From Streptomyces reniochalinae (GTDB lineage Bacteria; Actinomycetota; Actinomycetes; Streptomycetales; Streptomycetaceae), in assembly GCF_003323735.1 (NCBI RefSeq), contig NZ_QOIM01000037.1, forward strand, positions 62,001 through 126,000: a DNA stretch of 64,000 bases. The letters are read 5' to 3'. Of the stretch, positions 50,013 through 58,711 are shown piece after piece. The notes beneath the pieces were generated by a model. That model made no database searches. It was not told the origin of the DNA and saw nothing but the letters and a program-made list of their open reading frames with translations. The stretch's first letter is position 1, and every line of letters begins with the position of its first letter. A program made the position numbers and the translations under genes.

Positions 50013-52328
50013 GTGCCGTACACCACCGAGCCCCCTCCGTCCGCTGCCGCGGCCGGGCGGCGCCACCGCCCGGCCGTCCGTCCGGCGCCGCTCGGCGCTC
50101 CGGCGCCGCTCGGCGCCGCGACGGCGCCCCCTTCCGTCCGAGCGGCCACGCCGCCATCCCAGGGGCGGACGGCCGTGGCGCCGTCGTCCCGTGCCAGGAC
50201 GGCCCTGGCGCCATCCGGTGCCCGCACGGCCCTGGCGCCGTCCCGTGCGCGGGCGGCCGCCTCGTCGTCCCGTGGTGCGTGGAAGGCGCTCGTGGTGGCT
50301 CTCCTGACCGGTGGGCTGGCGCTGCTGGGCATCCTGGCCACCGCGGGACCCGCCGCCGCGCACGCGGCGCTGACCGGCAGCAACCCGGCGGACGGCTCGG
50401 TGGTGCGCGACGCGCCCCGCCAGGTCACGCTCGACTTCTCCGAGGGCGTGGCCATGTCCGAGGACTCGATCCGCGTCCTCGACCCGCACGGCAAGCGGGC
50501 CGACACCGGGGCGATCCGCGACACGGGCACCGGGGGGAAGACGCAGCGTGCCGTGTCGCTCAGATCCTCGCTCGCCAAGGGCACCTACACGGTCGCCTGG
50601 CAGGCCGTCTCCGCCGACAGCCACCCCGTCTCCGGCGCGTTCACCTTCTCCGTCAAGGAACCGTCCGAAACCAGCGCGACCGTCCCCCAGCAGGACGAGA
50701 ACGCCGGCGGCGGTGCCGTGGGAACGCTCTACGGCATCGGCCGGTACGCCGCCTACGCGGGCTTCGTCCTGCTGGTCGGCGGTGCGGGCTTCGTCATGCT
50801 GTGCGCCCCGCGCGCGGCCTCCTCGCGGGCGGTGCAGCGGCTGACCGTCACCGGGTGGGTCACCCTGACCGCCGCCACGCTGGCCCTGTTGCTCCTGCGC
50901 ACCCCCTACACCGGCTCGGGCAGGCTCGCCGACGTCCTCGACCTGGGCGGGCTCAAGGAGGTGGTCGCCACCAAACCGGGCGCTGCCCTGGTGTCCAGGA
51001 TGCTGCTGCTGGCGGCGGCGGCCCTGTTCGTCTCGGTGCTCTTCGGGGCGTACGCGCGGCGCCGCCAGGACAGCGCGGCGGAGACGAACGGCGCGGCGGG
51101 CACGGACGGCGCGGCGGACACGGACGGGCCGGTCGGCGCGCGGGAGGGGCACGACCTGCTGTACGGGCTCGCCATCGGCGGCGCCGTCGTCGCGGCCGGG
51201 CTCGCGGCGACCTGGGCGATGGCCGAACACGCCTCCACCGGCATCCAGACGTCACTCGCCATGCCGGTGGACATCCTCCACCTGCTGGCCGTCGCCCTGT
51301 GGCTGGGCGGACTGGCCGCGCTCTTCTGCCTGCTGCGCTGGGGGCCCTCCCCGTCGGGCGCGACAGTGCGGCGCTTCTCCGCGGTGGCCCTGACGAGCGT
51401 CACCGTGCTCGCCGCGACGGGGCTGTACCAGTCGTGGCGCCAGGTGGGAACCTTCGGCGCACTGACGAGCACGGCGTACGGACAGCTGCTGCTGGTGAAG
51501 GTGGCCCTGGTGGCCGTACTGGTGGGAATCGGCTGGTTCTCCCGCCGGTGGACAGCCAGGTTGTCGGAGGTCCCGACGGAGGCGGAAAACCACCGCACGG
51601 GGAGCGTCCCTACGGACGTCACTGACCGGACGGCGTCCCTTCCGCGCAGGCGCTCCCCACAGCCGCCGGTCCGCGCCTCCGCTCCGTCTTCCCCTCTCTC
51701 TTCCGACAGCGCCTCCGCCGAGGATCCCTCCGACGGCGGCCCGGCCGACCCCGTGCGCGCCGCGCAGCTCGCGCGGCAGCGGGACGCCGCCGACGCCGCG
51801 CGGCAGCGCAAGCGGCGCGAGGCCGATCCGGAGCGCAGCGGGCTGCGCCGCTCGGTGCTGACGGAGGCCGCCATCGCCGTCGTCCTGCTGGCCGTCACCA
51901 CGGTCCTGACCAACACCGAGCCGGGACGCACCGAAGCGCAGGCACAGGCAGCGGGGGACACGGGAAAGAGCGCCTCCGCCGGTCCTGTGGAGGCGAAGGT
52001 GCCGTTCGACACGGGCGGCCCCGGCGGCAAGGGCACCGCCGCACTGGAGCTCGACCCGGGCTCCCGCGGCCGCAACACCCTCCATCTGCACACCACCACG
52101 CCCGGCGGCCGGCCGCTCGACGCACCGGAGGTGAAGGTCACCTTCACCCTCCCGGCGAAGGACCTCGGGCCGCTGCCTGTCACCCTGAAACCGGTCGCGG
52201 GGAAGAAGGGCCACTGGAAGGCCGCGGATGTCCGGCTTCCCATGGCCGGAAAATGGAAGCTCGCGGTCACCGTCCGCACCTCGGACATCGACCAGGTCAC
52301 CACCTACAAGACCGCCACCATCGGCTGA
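50013..52328 (+). CDS. CopC-CopD (YcnJ-like) copper transport protein
   Basis: About 771 residues. GTG 50013 was chosen, with GAGG eight bases before; GTG 49998 overlaps the upstream stop and is possible. A 90-residue Ala/Pro/Arg-rich leader with repeated APSxARTA precedes a membrane or signal segment (ALVVALLTGGLALLGILATAGPAAA). The CopC domain starts at HAALTGSNPADGS (mature His ligand) and ends DSHPVSGAFTF. Eight or so membrane segments form the CopD part (ILHLLAVALWLGGLAALF). A cytoplasmic linker and a C-terminal FixH/YtkA-like beta domain (FTLPAKDLGPLPVTL ... MAGKWKLAVTVRT) complete it. It probably moves copper across the membrane. Confidence 0.9.
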   Translation: MPYTTEPPPSAAAAGRRHRPAVRPAPLGAPAPLGAATAPPSVRAATPPSQGRTAVAPSSRARTALAPSGARTALAPSRARAAASSSRGAWKALVVALLTGGLALLGILATAGPAAAHAALTGSNPADGSVVRDAPRQVTLDFSEGVAMSEDSIRVLDPHGKRADTGAIRDTGTGGKTQRAVSLRSSLAKGTYTVAWQAVSADSHPVSGAFTFSVKEPSETSATVPQQDENAGGGAVGTLYGIGRYAAYAGFVLLVGGAGFVMLCAPRAASSRAVQRLTVTGWVTLTAATLALLLLRTPYTGSGRLADVLDLGGLKEVVATKPGAALVSRMLLLAAAALFVSVLFGAYARRRQDSAAETNGAAGTDGAADTDGPVGAREGHDLLYGLAIGGAVVAAGLAATWAMAEHASTGIQTSLAMPVDILHLLAVALWLGGLAALFCLLRWGPSPSGATVRRFSAVALTSVTVLAATGLYQSWRQVGTFGALTSTAYGQLLLVKVALVAVLVGIGWFSRRWTARLSEVPTEAENHRTGSVPTDVTDRTASLPRRRSPQPPVRASAPSSPLSSDSASAEDPSDGGPADPVRAAQLARQRDAADAARQRKRREADPERSGLRRSVLTEAAIAVVLLAVTTVLTNTEPGRTEAQAQAAGDTGKSASAGPVEAKVPFDTGGPGGKGTAALELDPGSRGRNTLHLHTTTPGGRPLDAPEVKVTFTLPAKDLGPLPVTLKPVAGKKGHWKAADVRLPMAGKWKLAVTVRTSDIDQVTTYKTATIG

Positions 52329-52347
52329 GCCGGAACCGAACCACACG

Positions 52348-53829
52348 ATGAGTACGCACAGCGACCACGAATCCGCGGACCGCGCCACGGACGGCGCCCC
52401 CGAGCGGGGCGGCGAGCCCGTACGCGGCGGTTCCCGCGTGACCGCCGTCAACGCCCCTCGTAAGCGGCGGGAACGCCGCCGGGGGGCTCCTCCGTCCCGG
52501 GACTCCGTCCCTTCCCCGACGACCGCCGCGGAGGAGGAGCGCGGCACGTCGCCCGGCAGCGGCGCGCCGTCCGCTGACGCCGCGTCGTCCGGCAGCGGTG
52601 CGTCGCTGTCGCGGCGGCGGCTGCTGGGCACCGCCTCCGCCGCCGGCGCGGGCGGGCTGGTGCTGGGCGCCGCGGGGGGCGCGTGGGGGCACGCGGCGGC
52701 GCAGGACGAGCCGCCCACGGCGCTGACGTCGCTGGGCTCCACCGGCGTGGCGTTCCACGGCACGCACCAGGCGGGCATCGTCACGCCGGCGCAGGCACAC
52801 GGCCATCTGGCGGCGTTCGACCTGGTGTCCGACGCTGGGCGCAGGCAGGCGGCGGCGCTGCTGCGGCGCTGGTCGGACGCGGCGCGGCGGATGATGGCGG
52901 GCGAGCCGCCGGCAGGCGGCGAGCGGGACACCGGGATCGCGCTGGACGCGGGGCCCTCGTCGCTGACGGTGACGTTCGGGTTCGGCCGCACGTTCTTCAC
53001 CCGTACGGGTATGAAGAAGGAGCTGCCGCCGCAGCTGGCTCCCCTGCCGGACTTCTCCGCCGACGCGCTGGACAAGAAGCGCTCCGACGGCGATCTGTGG
53101 GTGCAGGTCGGCGCTGACGACGCACTGGTCGCCTTCCACGCGCTGCGGGCGCTCCAGCGGGAGGCGGCGGGGGTGGCGCGGGTGCGCTGGCAGATGTCGG
53201 GTTTCAACCGTTCGCCCGGGGCCACGGACCGCCCCCGTACGGTGCGCAACCTGATGGGCCAGGTGGACGGCAGCAACAACCCGAAGACCGCGGACGACGA
53301 CTTCGCCGAGCGCGTCTTCGTGCCGTCCTCGGGCCAGCCGTCCTGGATGGCGGGCGGCTCGTTCGTGGTGCAGCGGCGCATCCGGATGCTGCTCGACAGC
53401 TGGGACGAGCGCGCGCTCGGCGAGCAGGAGCGGGTCATCGGGCGGCGCAAGTCGGACGGCGCACCGCTGTCCGGGGGGCACGAGCACACCGCGCCCGACC
53501 TCGACAAGCGCGGCAGGGACGGGCTGCCGGTGATCGCCGCCGACGCGCACATCCGTGTCGCCTCGCCGGAGACGAACGGGGGCGCGGCGATGCTGCGCCG
53601 CCCCTTCTCCTTCCACGACGGCTTCCGGGACGACGGCGCGCCGGATGCCGGGCTGCTGTTCCTGGCCTGGCAGGCGGACCCGTTGCGCGGCTTCGTACCC
53701 GTGCAGCGCAAGCTCGACCGGGGGGACGCGCTCTCGGACTTCCTGCGGCACGAGGCGAGCGGGCTGTTCGCCGTTCCGGGCGGTCCGGCGCGGGGCGAGT
53801 ACGTGGGCCAGCGGCTGCTCGAGGGCTGA
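52348..53829 (+). CDS. dtpA: Dye-decolourising haem peroxidase, Tat-exported (DtpA-like)
   Basis: 493 residues from ATG 52348. A long N-terminal region leads to the Tat motif SRRRLLGTASAAGAGGLVLGAAGGAWG. The DyP signature GxxDG appears as GQVDGSNNP (near 302) and the proximal haem histidine in ADAHIRVASP (near 399), with the arginine in MLRRPFSF. Counterparts in S. lividans need haem and are required for maturation of the copper radical oxidase GlxA together with Sco and ECuC. Here it directly follows sco, the PCuAC gene and CopC-CopD, consistent with one copper-redox pathway outside the cell. Confidence 0.94.
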   Translation: MSTHSDHESADRATDGAPERGGEPVRGGSRVTAVNAPRKRRERRRGAPPSRDSVPSPTTAAEEERGTSPGSGAPSADAASSGSGASLSRRRLLGTASAAGAGGLVLGAAGGAWGHAAAQDEPPTALTSLGSTGVAFHGTHQAGIVTPAQAHGHLAAFDLVSDAGRRQAAALLRRWSDAARRMMAGEPPAGGERDTGIALDAGPSSLTVTFGFGRTFFTRTGMKKELPPQLAPLPDFSADALDKKRSDGDLWVQVGADDALVAFHALRALQREAAGVARVRWQMSGFNRSPGATDRPRTVRNLMGQVDGSNNPKTADDDFAERVFVPSSGQPSWMAGGSFVVQRRIRMLLDSWDERALGEQERVIGRRKSDGAPLSGGHEHTAPDLDKRGRDGLPVIAADAHIRVASPETNGGAAMLRRPFSFHDGFRDDGAPDAGLLFLAWQADPLRGFVPVQRKLDRGDALSDFLRHEASGLFAVPGGPARGEYVGQRLLEG

Positions 53830-53871
53830 GACCGGCACTCGGCGGGTGCCGGGCGCGGCTACCGTGGCGGC

Positions 53872-54801
53872 ATGTCATCTGCGAGCCGCTACACCTACCT
53901 CGGTCCCGAGGGCACGTTCACCGAAGCCGCGCTGCACACGCTCCCCGAGGCCGCCACCCGCCAGCTCACCCCGATGGTGTCGGTTCCCGCGGCGCTGGAC
54001 GCCGTGCGGAACGGGGAGGCGCAGGCGGCGTTCGTGCCGATCGAGAACTCGGTGGAGGGCGGGGTGACCGCCACGCTGGACGAGCTGGCGGGCGGCGGCC
54101 GGCTGATGATCTACCGCGAGGTGCTGCTGCCGATCGCGTTCGCGCTGCTGGTGCGGCCGGGGACGACGCTGGAGACGGTCAAGACGGTGACGGGGCACCC
54201 GGTCGCCCAGCCGCAGGTGCGCAACTGGCTCGCCGCGCAGCTCCCGGACGCCGTGTGGGAGTCGGCCGCCTCCAACGCGGACGGCGCCCGCCTGGTGCAG
54301 GAGGGCCGGTACGACGCGGCCTTCGCGGGCGAGTTCGCGGCGGCGAGGTACGGGCTTCAGCCGCTGGTCACCGACGTCCACGACGCGGAGAACGCGACGA
54401 CGCGGTTCGTGCTGCTGGGCCGTCCCGCGCGCCCCGCGGCGCCGACGGGTGCGGACAAGACGTCGGTCGTCTTCTGGCTCCAGGGGGACCAGCCGGGCGC
54501 GCTGCTGGAGGTCATGCACGAGTACGCCTCGCGGGGGGTGAACATGATGCGGATCGAGTCGCGGCCGACGGGCGAGGGCATCGGGCAGTACTGCTTCTCG
54601 GTGGACTGCGAGGGGCACGTGGAGGACCGTCGGGTGGCGGACGTGCTCATGGGGCTGAAGCGCTCGTGCCGTGCGGTGCGCTTCCTGGGTTCGTATCCGC
54701 GCGCCGACGAGCAGCCGCCGACGCTGCGCCCTGGTATGGCGGACGAGGACTTCGTGGCGGCGGCGGACTGGCTGACGCGGTGCCTGGACGGGCGGGACTG
54801 A
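53872..54801 (+). CDS. pheA: Prephenate dehydratase
   Basis: 309 residues from ATG 53872 (MSSASRYTYLGPEGTFTEAALHTL). The catalytic domain includes AAFVPIENSVEGGVTATLDEL and the TRF motif NATTRFVLLGRP. The C-terminal ACT domain contains GALLEVMHEYASRGVNMMRIESRPTGEGIGQYCFSVDCEGH, with the ESRP sequence that binds phenylalanine for feedback control. It converts prephenate to phenylpyruvate in phenylalanine synthesis. It lacks a fused chorismate mutase; a separate secreted chorismate mutase begins at 63531. Confidence 0.96.
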   Translation: MSSASRYTYLGPEGTFTEAALHTLPEAATRQLTPMVSVPAALDAVRNGEAQAAFVPIENSVEGGVTATLDELAGGGRLMIYREVLLPIAFALLVRPGTTLETVKTVTGHPVAQPQVRNWLAAQLPDAVWESAASNADGARLVQEGRYDAAFAGEFAAARYGLQPLVTDVHDAENATTRFVLLGRPARPAAPTGADKTSVVFWLQGDQPGALLEVMHEYASRGVNMMRIESRPTGEGIGQYCFSVDCEGHVEDRRVADVLMGLKRSCRAVRFLGSYPRADEQPPTLRPGMADEDFVAAADWLTRCLDGRD

Positions 54802-54844
54802 GGTCGGGGCGCGGCTGTTCACACTGTGCACAGCCTCGGCGAAG

Positions 54845-55143
54845 TTATCCACAGGGGCGGGTGGCGACCTGTGAACAAGTCGACAGGCGAAACGGACTCT
54901 GTCGACAAAACGGCATGGATACCGCATCGCCGTCCACAGCCGCCAACACCCGCCTCGTCAGCACAATTCCCTTCATGAACCCTTCGGTGTGAGCTGATCC
55001 CCCTCAAAAGAGTGGGAATTTCGGGTTTACGGCGGGAATTCCCGGAGGACCGAGCAGGCACCGGAAGGGATCTCTTCCATTTCCACAGCCCGGCTTCCCC
55101 GCCTGTGGAAAAGTCGCTCCGCGCCGGTGATCGCTGTGGATAA
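54845..55143. promoter_or_regulatory. Cluster of DnaA-box-like decamers in the pheA-serS gap
   Basis: The 535-base gap 54802-55336 holds TTATCCACAG at 54845, ATTTCCACAG at 55079, CTGTGGAAAA at 55103 and CTGTGGATAA at 55134, two in each orientation. An inverted repeat GTCGACAG / CTGTCGAC is at 54879 and 54899, and a CCTTCCCCC-GGGGGAGG hairpin lies near 55200-55220. TTATCCACA is a DnaA consensus. No gene is seen in the gap. Confidence 0.65.
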
Positions 55144-55336
55144 ACCTGGTGAGGGCGATGCCCAACTGCCCTGCCCGGCCCCGGAATCACCCCTGCGGGC
55201 CCCTTCCCCCGGGGGAGGGACGGAATTCCCGGGAGGTGAGGGCAATACGCACCTCGCAAACCCGCCAATTCGGACAAATTACACGCAAAGGGATTTCGGA
55301 TCGAGAGCCGTCGGAGGTCACCGGTACCCTGGCGGG

Positions 55337-56614
55337 GTGATTGACCTTCGCCTGCTCCGTGAGGACCCCGACCGTGCGCGCGCCTCGCAGCGTGCCCGTG
55401 GAGAGGACGTCGACCTCGTCGACGCGGTGCTCTCCGCCGACGAACGGCGCAGGTCCTCCAGCGTCCGCTTCGACGAGCTCCGCGCCGAGCAGAAGCAGCT
55501 CGGCAAGCTCATCCCCAAGGCCGAGGGCGAACAGAAGGCGGAGCTGCTGCGCCGCACCGGCGAGCTGGCGACCGCGGTCAAGGCCGCCGACGCCGAGAAG
55601 GACGAGGCCGCCGCCGAGACACAGCAGCTGCTGCGCCGGCTGAGCAACCTGGTGCACCCGGACGTTCCGGTGGGCGGCGAGGAGGACTTCACCGTCCTGG
55701 AGACCCTCGGCACCCCTCGCGACTTCGGCGCCGAGGGCTTCGAGCCGAAGGACCACCTGGAGCTGGGCCAGCGGCTCGGCGCCATCGACGTCGAGCGCGG
55801 CGCCAAGGTGTCGGGCTCGCGCTTCTACTTCCTCACCGGTGTCGGCGCCCTCCTGGAGCTGGCGCTGGTCAACGCGGCCATCGCCCAGGCGACCGAGGCG
55901 GGCTTCACGCCGATGCTCACGCCCGCGCTGGTCAAGTCGCAGGCCATGGACGGCACCGGGTTCCTCGGCCAGGCGGCCCAGGACGTCTACCAGCTGGAGA
56001 AGGACGAGCTCTACCTCGTCGGCACCTCCGAGGTGGCCCTGGCCGGATATCACATGGACGAGATCATCGAGGCGAACCGGCTGCCGCTGCGCTACGCCGC
56101 CTTCTCCCCGTGCTTCCGGCGGGAGGCCGGCTCGTACGGCAAGGACACCCGGGGCATCTTCCGCGTCCACCAGTTCGACAAGGTGGAGATGTTCTCCTAC
56201 GTCGACCCCGAGGACTCGCAGGCCGAGCACCGCAGACTGCTGGAGTGGGAGAAGCAGTGGCTCTCCTCCCTGGAGCTGCCGTTCCAGGTGATCGACGTGG
56301 CCACCGGCGACCTGGGCGCCTCGGCCGCGCGCAAGTACGACTGCGAGGCCTGGATCCCCACCCAGGGCAAGTACCGCGAGCTGACCTCCACCTCGGACTG
56401 CACCCAGTTCCAGTCGCGGCGTCTGTCCGTGCGCATGCGGGACGGCAAGCACGTGCAGCCGCTGGCCACGCTGAACGGCACCCTGTGCGCCGTACCGCGC
56501 ACCATCGTCGCGCTGCTGGAGAACCACCAGCAGGAGGACGGCTCGGTGTGGGTGCCGCCGGTGCTCCGCCCCTACCTGGGCGGACGTGAGGCGCTGGAGC
56601 CGATCGCCAAGTGA
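55337..56614 (+). CDS. serS: Seryl-tRNA synthetase
   Basis: 425 residues from GTG 55337 (VIDLRLLREDPDRARASQRARGED). The N-terminal coiled-coil arm spans about residues 30-100. Class II motifs are GSRFYFLTGVGALLELALVNAA, motif 2 RYAAFSPCFRREAGSYGKDTRGIFRVHQFDKVEMF, and motif 3 LNGTLCAVPRTIVALLENHQQ. It charges tRNA-Ser. There is no ribosome binding site, but TACCCT ends seven bases before GTG, a pattern typical of leaderless transcripts. The next gene's start overlaps its stop (GTGA). Confidence 0.97.
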   Translation: MIDLRLLREDPDRARASQRARGEDVDLVDAVLSADERRRSSSVRFDELRAEQKQLGKLIPKAEGEQKAELLRRTGELATAVKAADAEKDEAAAETQQLLRRLSNLVHPDVPVGGEEDFTVLETLGTPRDFGAEGFEPKDHLELGQRLGAIDVERGAKVSGSRFYFLTGVGALLELALVNAAIAQATEAGFTPMLTPALVKSQAMDGTGFLGQAAQDVYQLEKDELYLVGTSEVALAGYHMDEIIEANRLPLRYAAFSPCFRREAGSYGKDTRGIFRVHQFDKVEMFSYVDPEDSQAEHRRLLEWEKQWLSSLELPFQVIDVATGDLGASAARKYDCEAWIPTQGKYRELTSTSDCTQFQSRRLSVRMRDGKHVQPLATLNGTLCAVPRTIVALLENHQQEDGSVWVPPVLRPYLGGREALEPIAK

Positions 56615-57516
56615 GCACCGCCGCAGACGCCGAGGCCACAGACGCCGCCGCGGGCGCCAGCGCCGCGGGAACCCACACCGCGGAAGCCGCGGACGCGCCC
56701 ATGCCCTCGGCTCCGTTTCCCTACCGGCTGATCGCCACCGACCTCGACGGCACGCTCCTGCGCTCCGACGACACCATCTCCGCGCGCACCCGGGCCGCGC
56801 TGGACGCCGCCGCCGGGCGGGGCGCGGCCCACATCGTGGTGACCGGGCGCGCCGTGCCGTGGACGAAGCGGATACTGACCGACCTGGACTACCGGGGCCT
56901 GGCGGTGTGCGCGCAGGGCTCGCAGGTCTACGACGCGGGCGCGGGCAAGCTGCTGACCTCCGTCACGCTCGACCGCCGAGTCGGCCGGCACGCCCTCGAC
57001 CTGCTGGAGAAAGAGGTCGGCGCCGTCGCGGTGGCCGCCTCCTGCGACGGTCTCGACGGCCAGGTGCTGGCCGGGCCCGGCTACCGCGTGCACGACGGGC
57101 CGCTGCCCTACGTCCCCATCCAGGACCGGGAGGCGATCTGGCAGCAGCCGCTCAACAAGCTCTACATCCAGCACGACCAGCTCGACGACGACGGGCTGGC
57201 CAAGGCGGCGCGCGCCGCCGTCGGCGATTTGGTGGGCGTGGTGATGGCCGGCGCGGGCATCGTGGAGCTGCTGCCGCTGGGGCTCAGCAAGGCCAAGGGG
57301 CTGGCGCTGGCGGCCCGCCGCCTGAAGATCCGTGCGGCCGAGACCATCGCCTTCGGTGACATGCCCAACGATCTTCCGATGTTCGCCTGGGCCGGACACG
57401 GTGTCGCCATGGCCAACGCCCACGAGGAGTTGCTGGCCGTCGCCGACGAGGTGACCGCGGCCAACGACGAGGACGGTATCGCCGTCGTCCTGGAACGGCT
57501 GCTGTCCCGCCCGTAA
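56611..57516 (+). CDS. Cof-type HAD hydrolase
   Basis: 301 residues, GTG 56611 overlapping the serS stop. After about 35 Ala-rich residues the HAD motif I DLDGTLLRSDD appears, then VVTGRAVPWTKRIL (motif II), KAKGLALAARRLKI (motif III lysine) and FGDMPNDLPMFAWAGHGVAMANAHEEL (motif IV), with a C2B cap of the Cof type between. Such enzymes dephosphorylate sugar phosphates or flavin-type metabolites; the substrate is not evident. Translational coupling with serS is conserved in character but functionally unexplained. Confidence 0.93.
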   Translation: MSTAADAEATDAAAGASAAGTHTAEAADAPMPSAPFPYRLIATDLDGTLLRSDDTISARTRAALDAAAGRGAAHIVVTGRAVPWTKRILTDLDYRGLAVCAQGSQVYDAGAGKLLTSVTLDRRVGRHALDLLEKEVGAVAVAASCDGLDGQVLAGPGYRVHDGPLPYVPIQDREAIWQQPLNKLYIQHDQLDDDGLAKAARAAVGDLVGVVMAGAGIVELLPLGLSKAKGLALAARRLKIRAAETIAFGDMPNDLPMFAWAGHGVAMANAHEELLAVADEVTAANDEDGIAVVLERLLSRP

Positions 57517-57623
57517 CGGCTGCTGTCCCGCCCGTACGAACCGGACGCGCCCCCTGGATCCGTGCTCTGTCCGCCCCGGAGGGGGCCCGCCAGACCGGAC
57601 TCTATCCGCCCCGGAGGGGGCCC
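57494..57623. repeat. Two nested direct duplications at the convergent gene ends
   Basis: A 22-bp sequence containing CGGCTGCTGTCCCGCCC is tandemly duplicated (57494-57515 and 57515-57536), covering the HAD stop codon. TCCGCCCCGGAGGGGGCCC occurs at 57570-57588 and 57605-57623, the second copy covering the last codons of the Lrp gene. CCGCCCCGG / CC-rich arms can also form hairpins and may end both transcripts. Confidence 0.8.
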
Positions 57624-58630
57624 CACCAGAACGGTCCGGGGCCCTTGAGGCTGCGGACCATCGGGTACGTCTCCAGGCCGCTCACCCCGGGCAGCCGGGC
57701 AAGCGGCCCTGTCAGATAGGCGTACAGGGCCGCCGAGTTCTTGCACACGACCGTCAGGAACAGGTTCGCGGCGCCCGTGGTGGCGCACGCGAACGCCACC
57801 TGCGGGTGCGCGGCCACCGCCTGCCCGACGGCGTGCAGCCGGGCGGGCGGTACGGACAGCCAGATGGTGGCCCGCAGCCCGTGGTCGAACAGGTAGGGAC
57901 CGTAGTCGAGGTCGAAGTAGAGCACCCCGCTCGCCCGCAGCTCCGCCATGCGGCGCCGCACGGTGGACGGCGACCAGCCCGTCGCGGCGGCCAGCTCCGG
58001 CACGGGCGCGCGGCCGTCGCGCGCGAGGCAGGCGAGGAGCTTGCGGTCGTCGGCGGTCAGCCTGACGGGCTCGTCGGGCAGCCGGGCCGGGGGCGGGGAG
58101 AGCGCCGCCACCTGCTGCGACGAGAGGGTCCCCGACTTGAGGATCAGCCCCTCCGCGCCCCCGAAGAACTGGTGCAGCTGGCAGTAGGCCCTGACGCCCA
58201 GCACGCGCGGGGTGCGCGGCAGCTCGCGCAACAGCAGCGCCTCGCCGCCGCCCTCCCTCGCCCAGTCACCGCTGGACCGCGCCACCGCGCTGACCTCGGT
58301 GCCGCCCGCCATCAGCCCCACCCACGAGGTGTCCGTCCGGCGCGCGAGCGCCTCGGCGAGCGGCACGGCCGCATCGGGCGTGGTCGAGACCCGCACCATC
58401 CAGACGGTCTCCCCCAGCGCCGCGGGTTCCGTCAGGCCCAGGACGCGCATGGTGCGCCCGCCGCGCAGCTTCGCCCAGCGGCGGGCGATCGTCTGGTCCG
58501 AGACGCCCAGGACCTCGGCGATCCGGGAGAACGACACCCGCCCGTCGAGCTGTAGGGCGTGTCCGAGCTGCCGGTCGAGATCGTCCAGCGGCGGAGGCGT
58601 ACGGGCGGCAGCCGTGTCGGTTTGCACCAC
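57602..58630 (-). CDS. Lrp/AsnC-type regulator with two tandem modules
   Basis: About 342 residues from GTG 58630 (or 58627). Two AsnC-type HTH modules are visible: LDDLDRQLGHALQLDGRVSFSRIAEVLGVSDQTIARRWAKLR near the start, and LTADDRKLLACLARDGRAPVPELAAATGWSPSTVRRRMAELRASGVLYFDLDYGP near residue 185, each followed by a ligand-type alpha/beta domain. No ribosome binding site is seen and TACCGT lies just upstream, so it may be leaderless. It is divergent from an MFS exporter gene with 81 bases between starts and probably controls it. Confidence 0.9.
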   Translation of the reverse strand: MVQTDTAAARTPPPLDDLDRQLGHALQLDGRVSFSRIAEVLGVSDQTIARRWAKLRGGRTMRVLGLTEPAALGETVWMVRVSTTPDAAVPLAEALARRTDTSWVGLMAGGTEVSAVARSSGDWAREGGGEALLLRELPRTPRVLGVRAYCQLHQFFGGAEGLILKSGTLSSQQVAALSPPPARLPDEPVRLTADDRKLLACLARDGRAPVPELAAATGWSPSTVRRRMAELRASGVLYFDLDYGPYLFDHGLRATIWLSVPPARLHAVGQAVAAHPQVAFACATTGAANLFLTVVCKNSAALYAYLTGPLARLPGVSGLETYPMVRSLKGPGPFWWGPLRGG

Positions 58631-58711
58631 ACAAACGGTAGTGGATGTCGGAATCCGCCGCCTGACGCCCACTGGCTCGGCCCGGCAGCCGGTTTCTCCG
58701 AGCCTGGCGGC

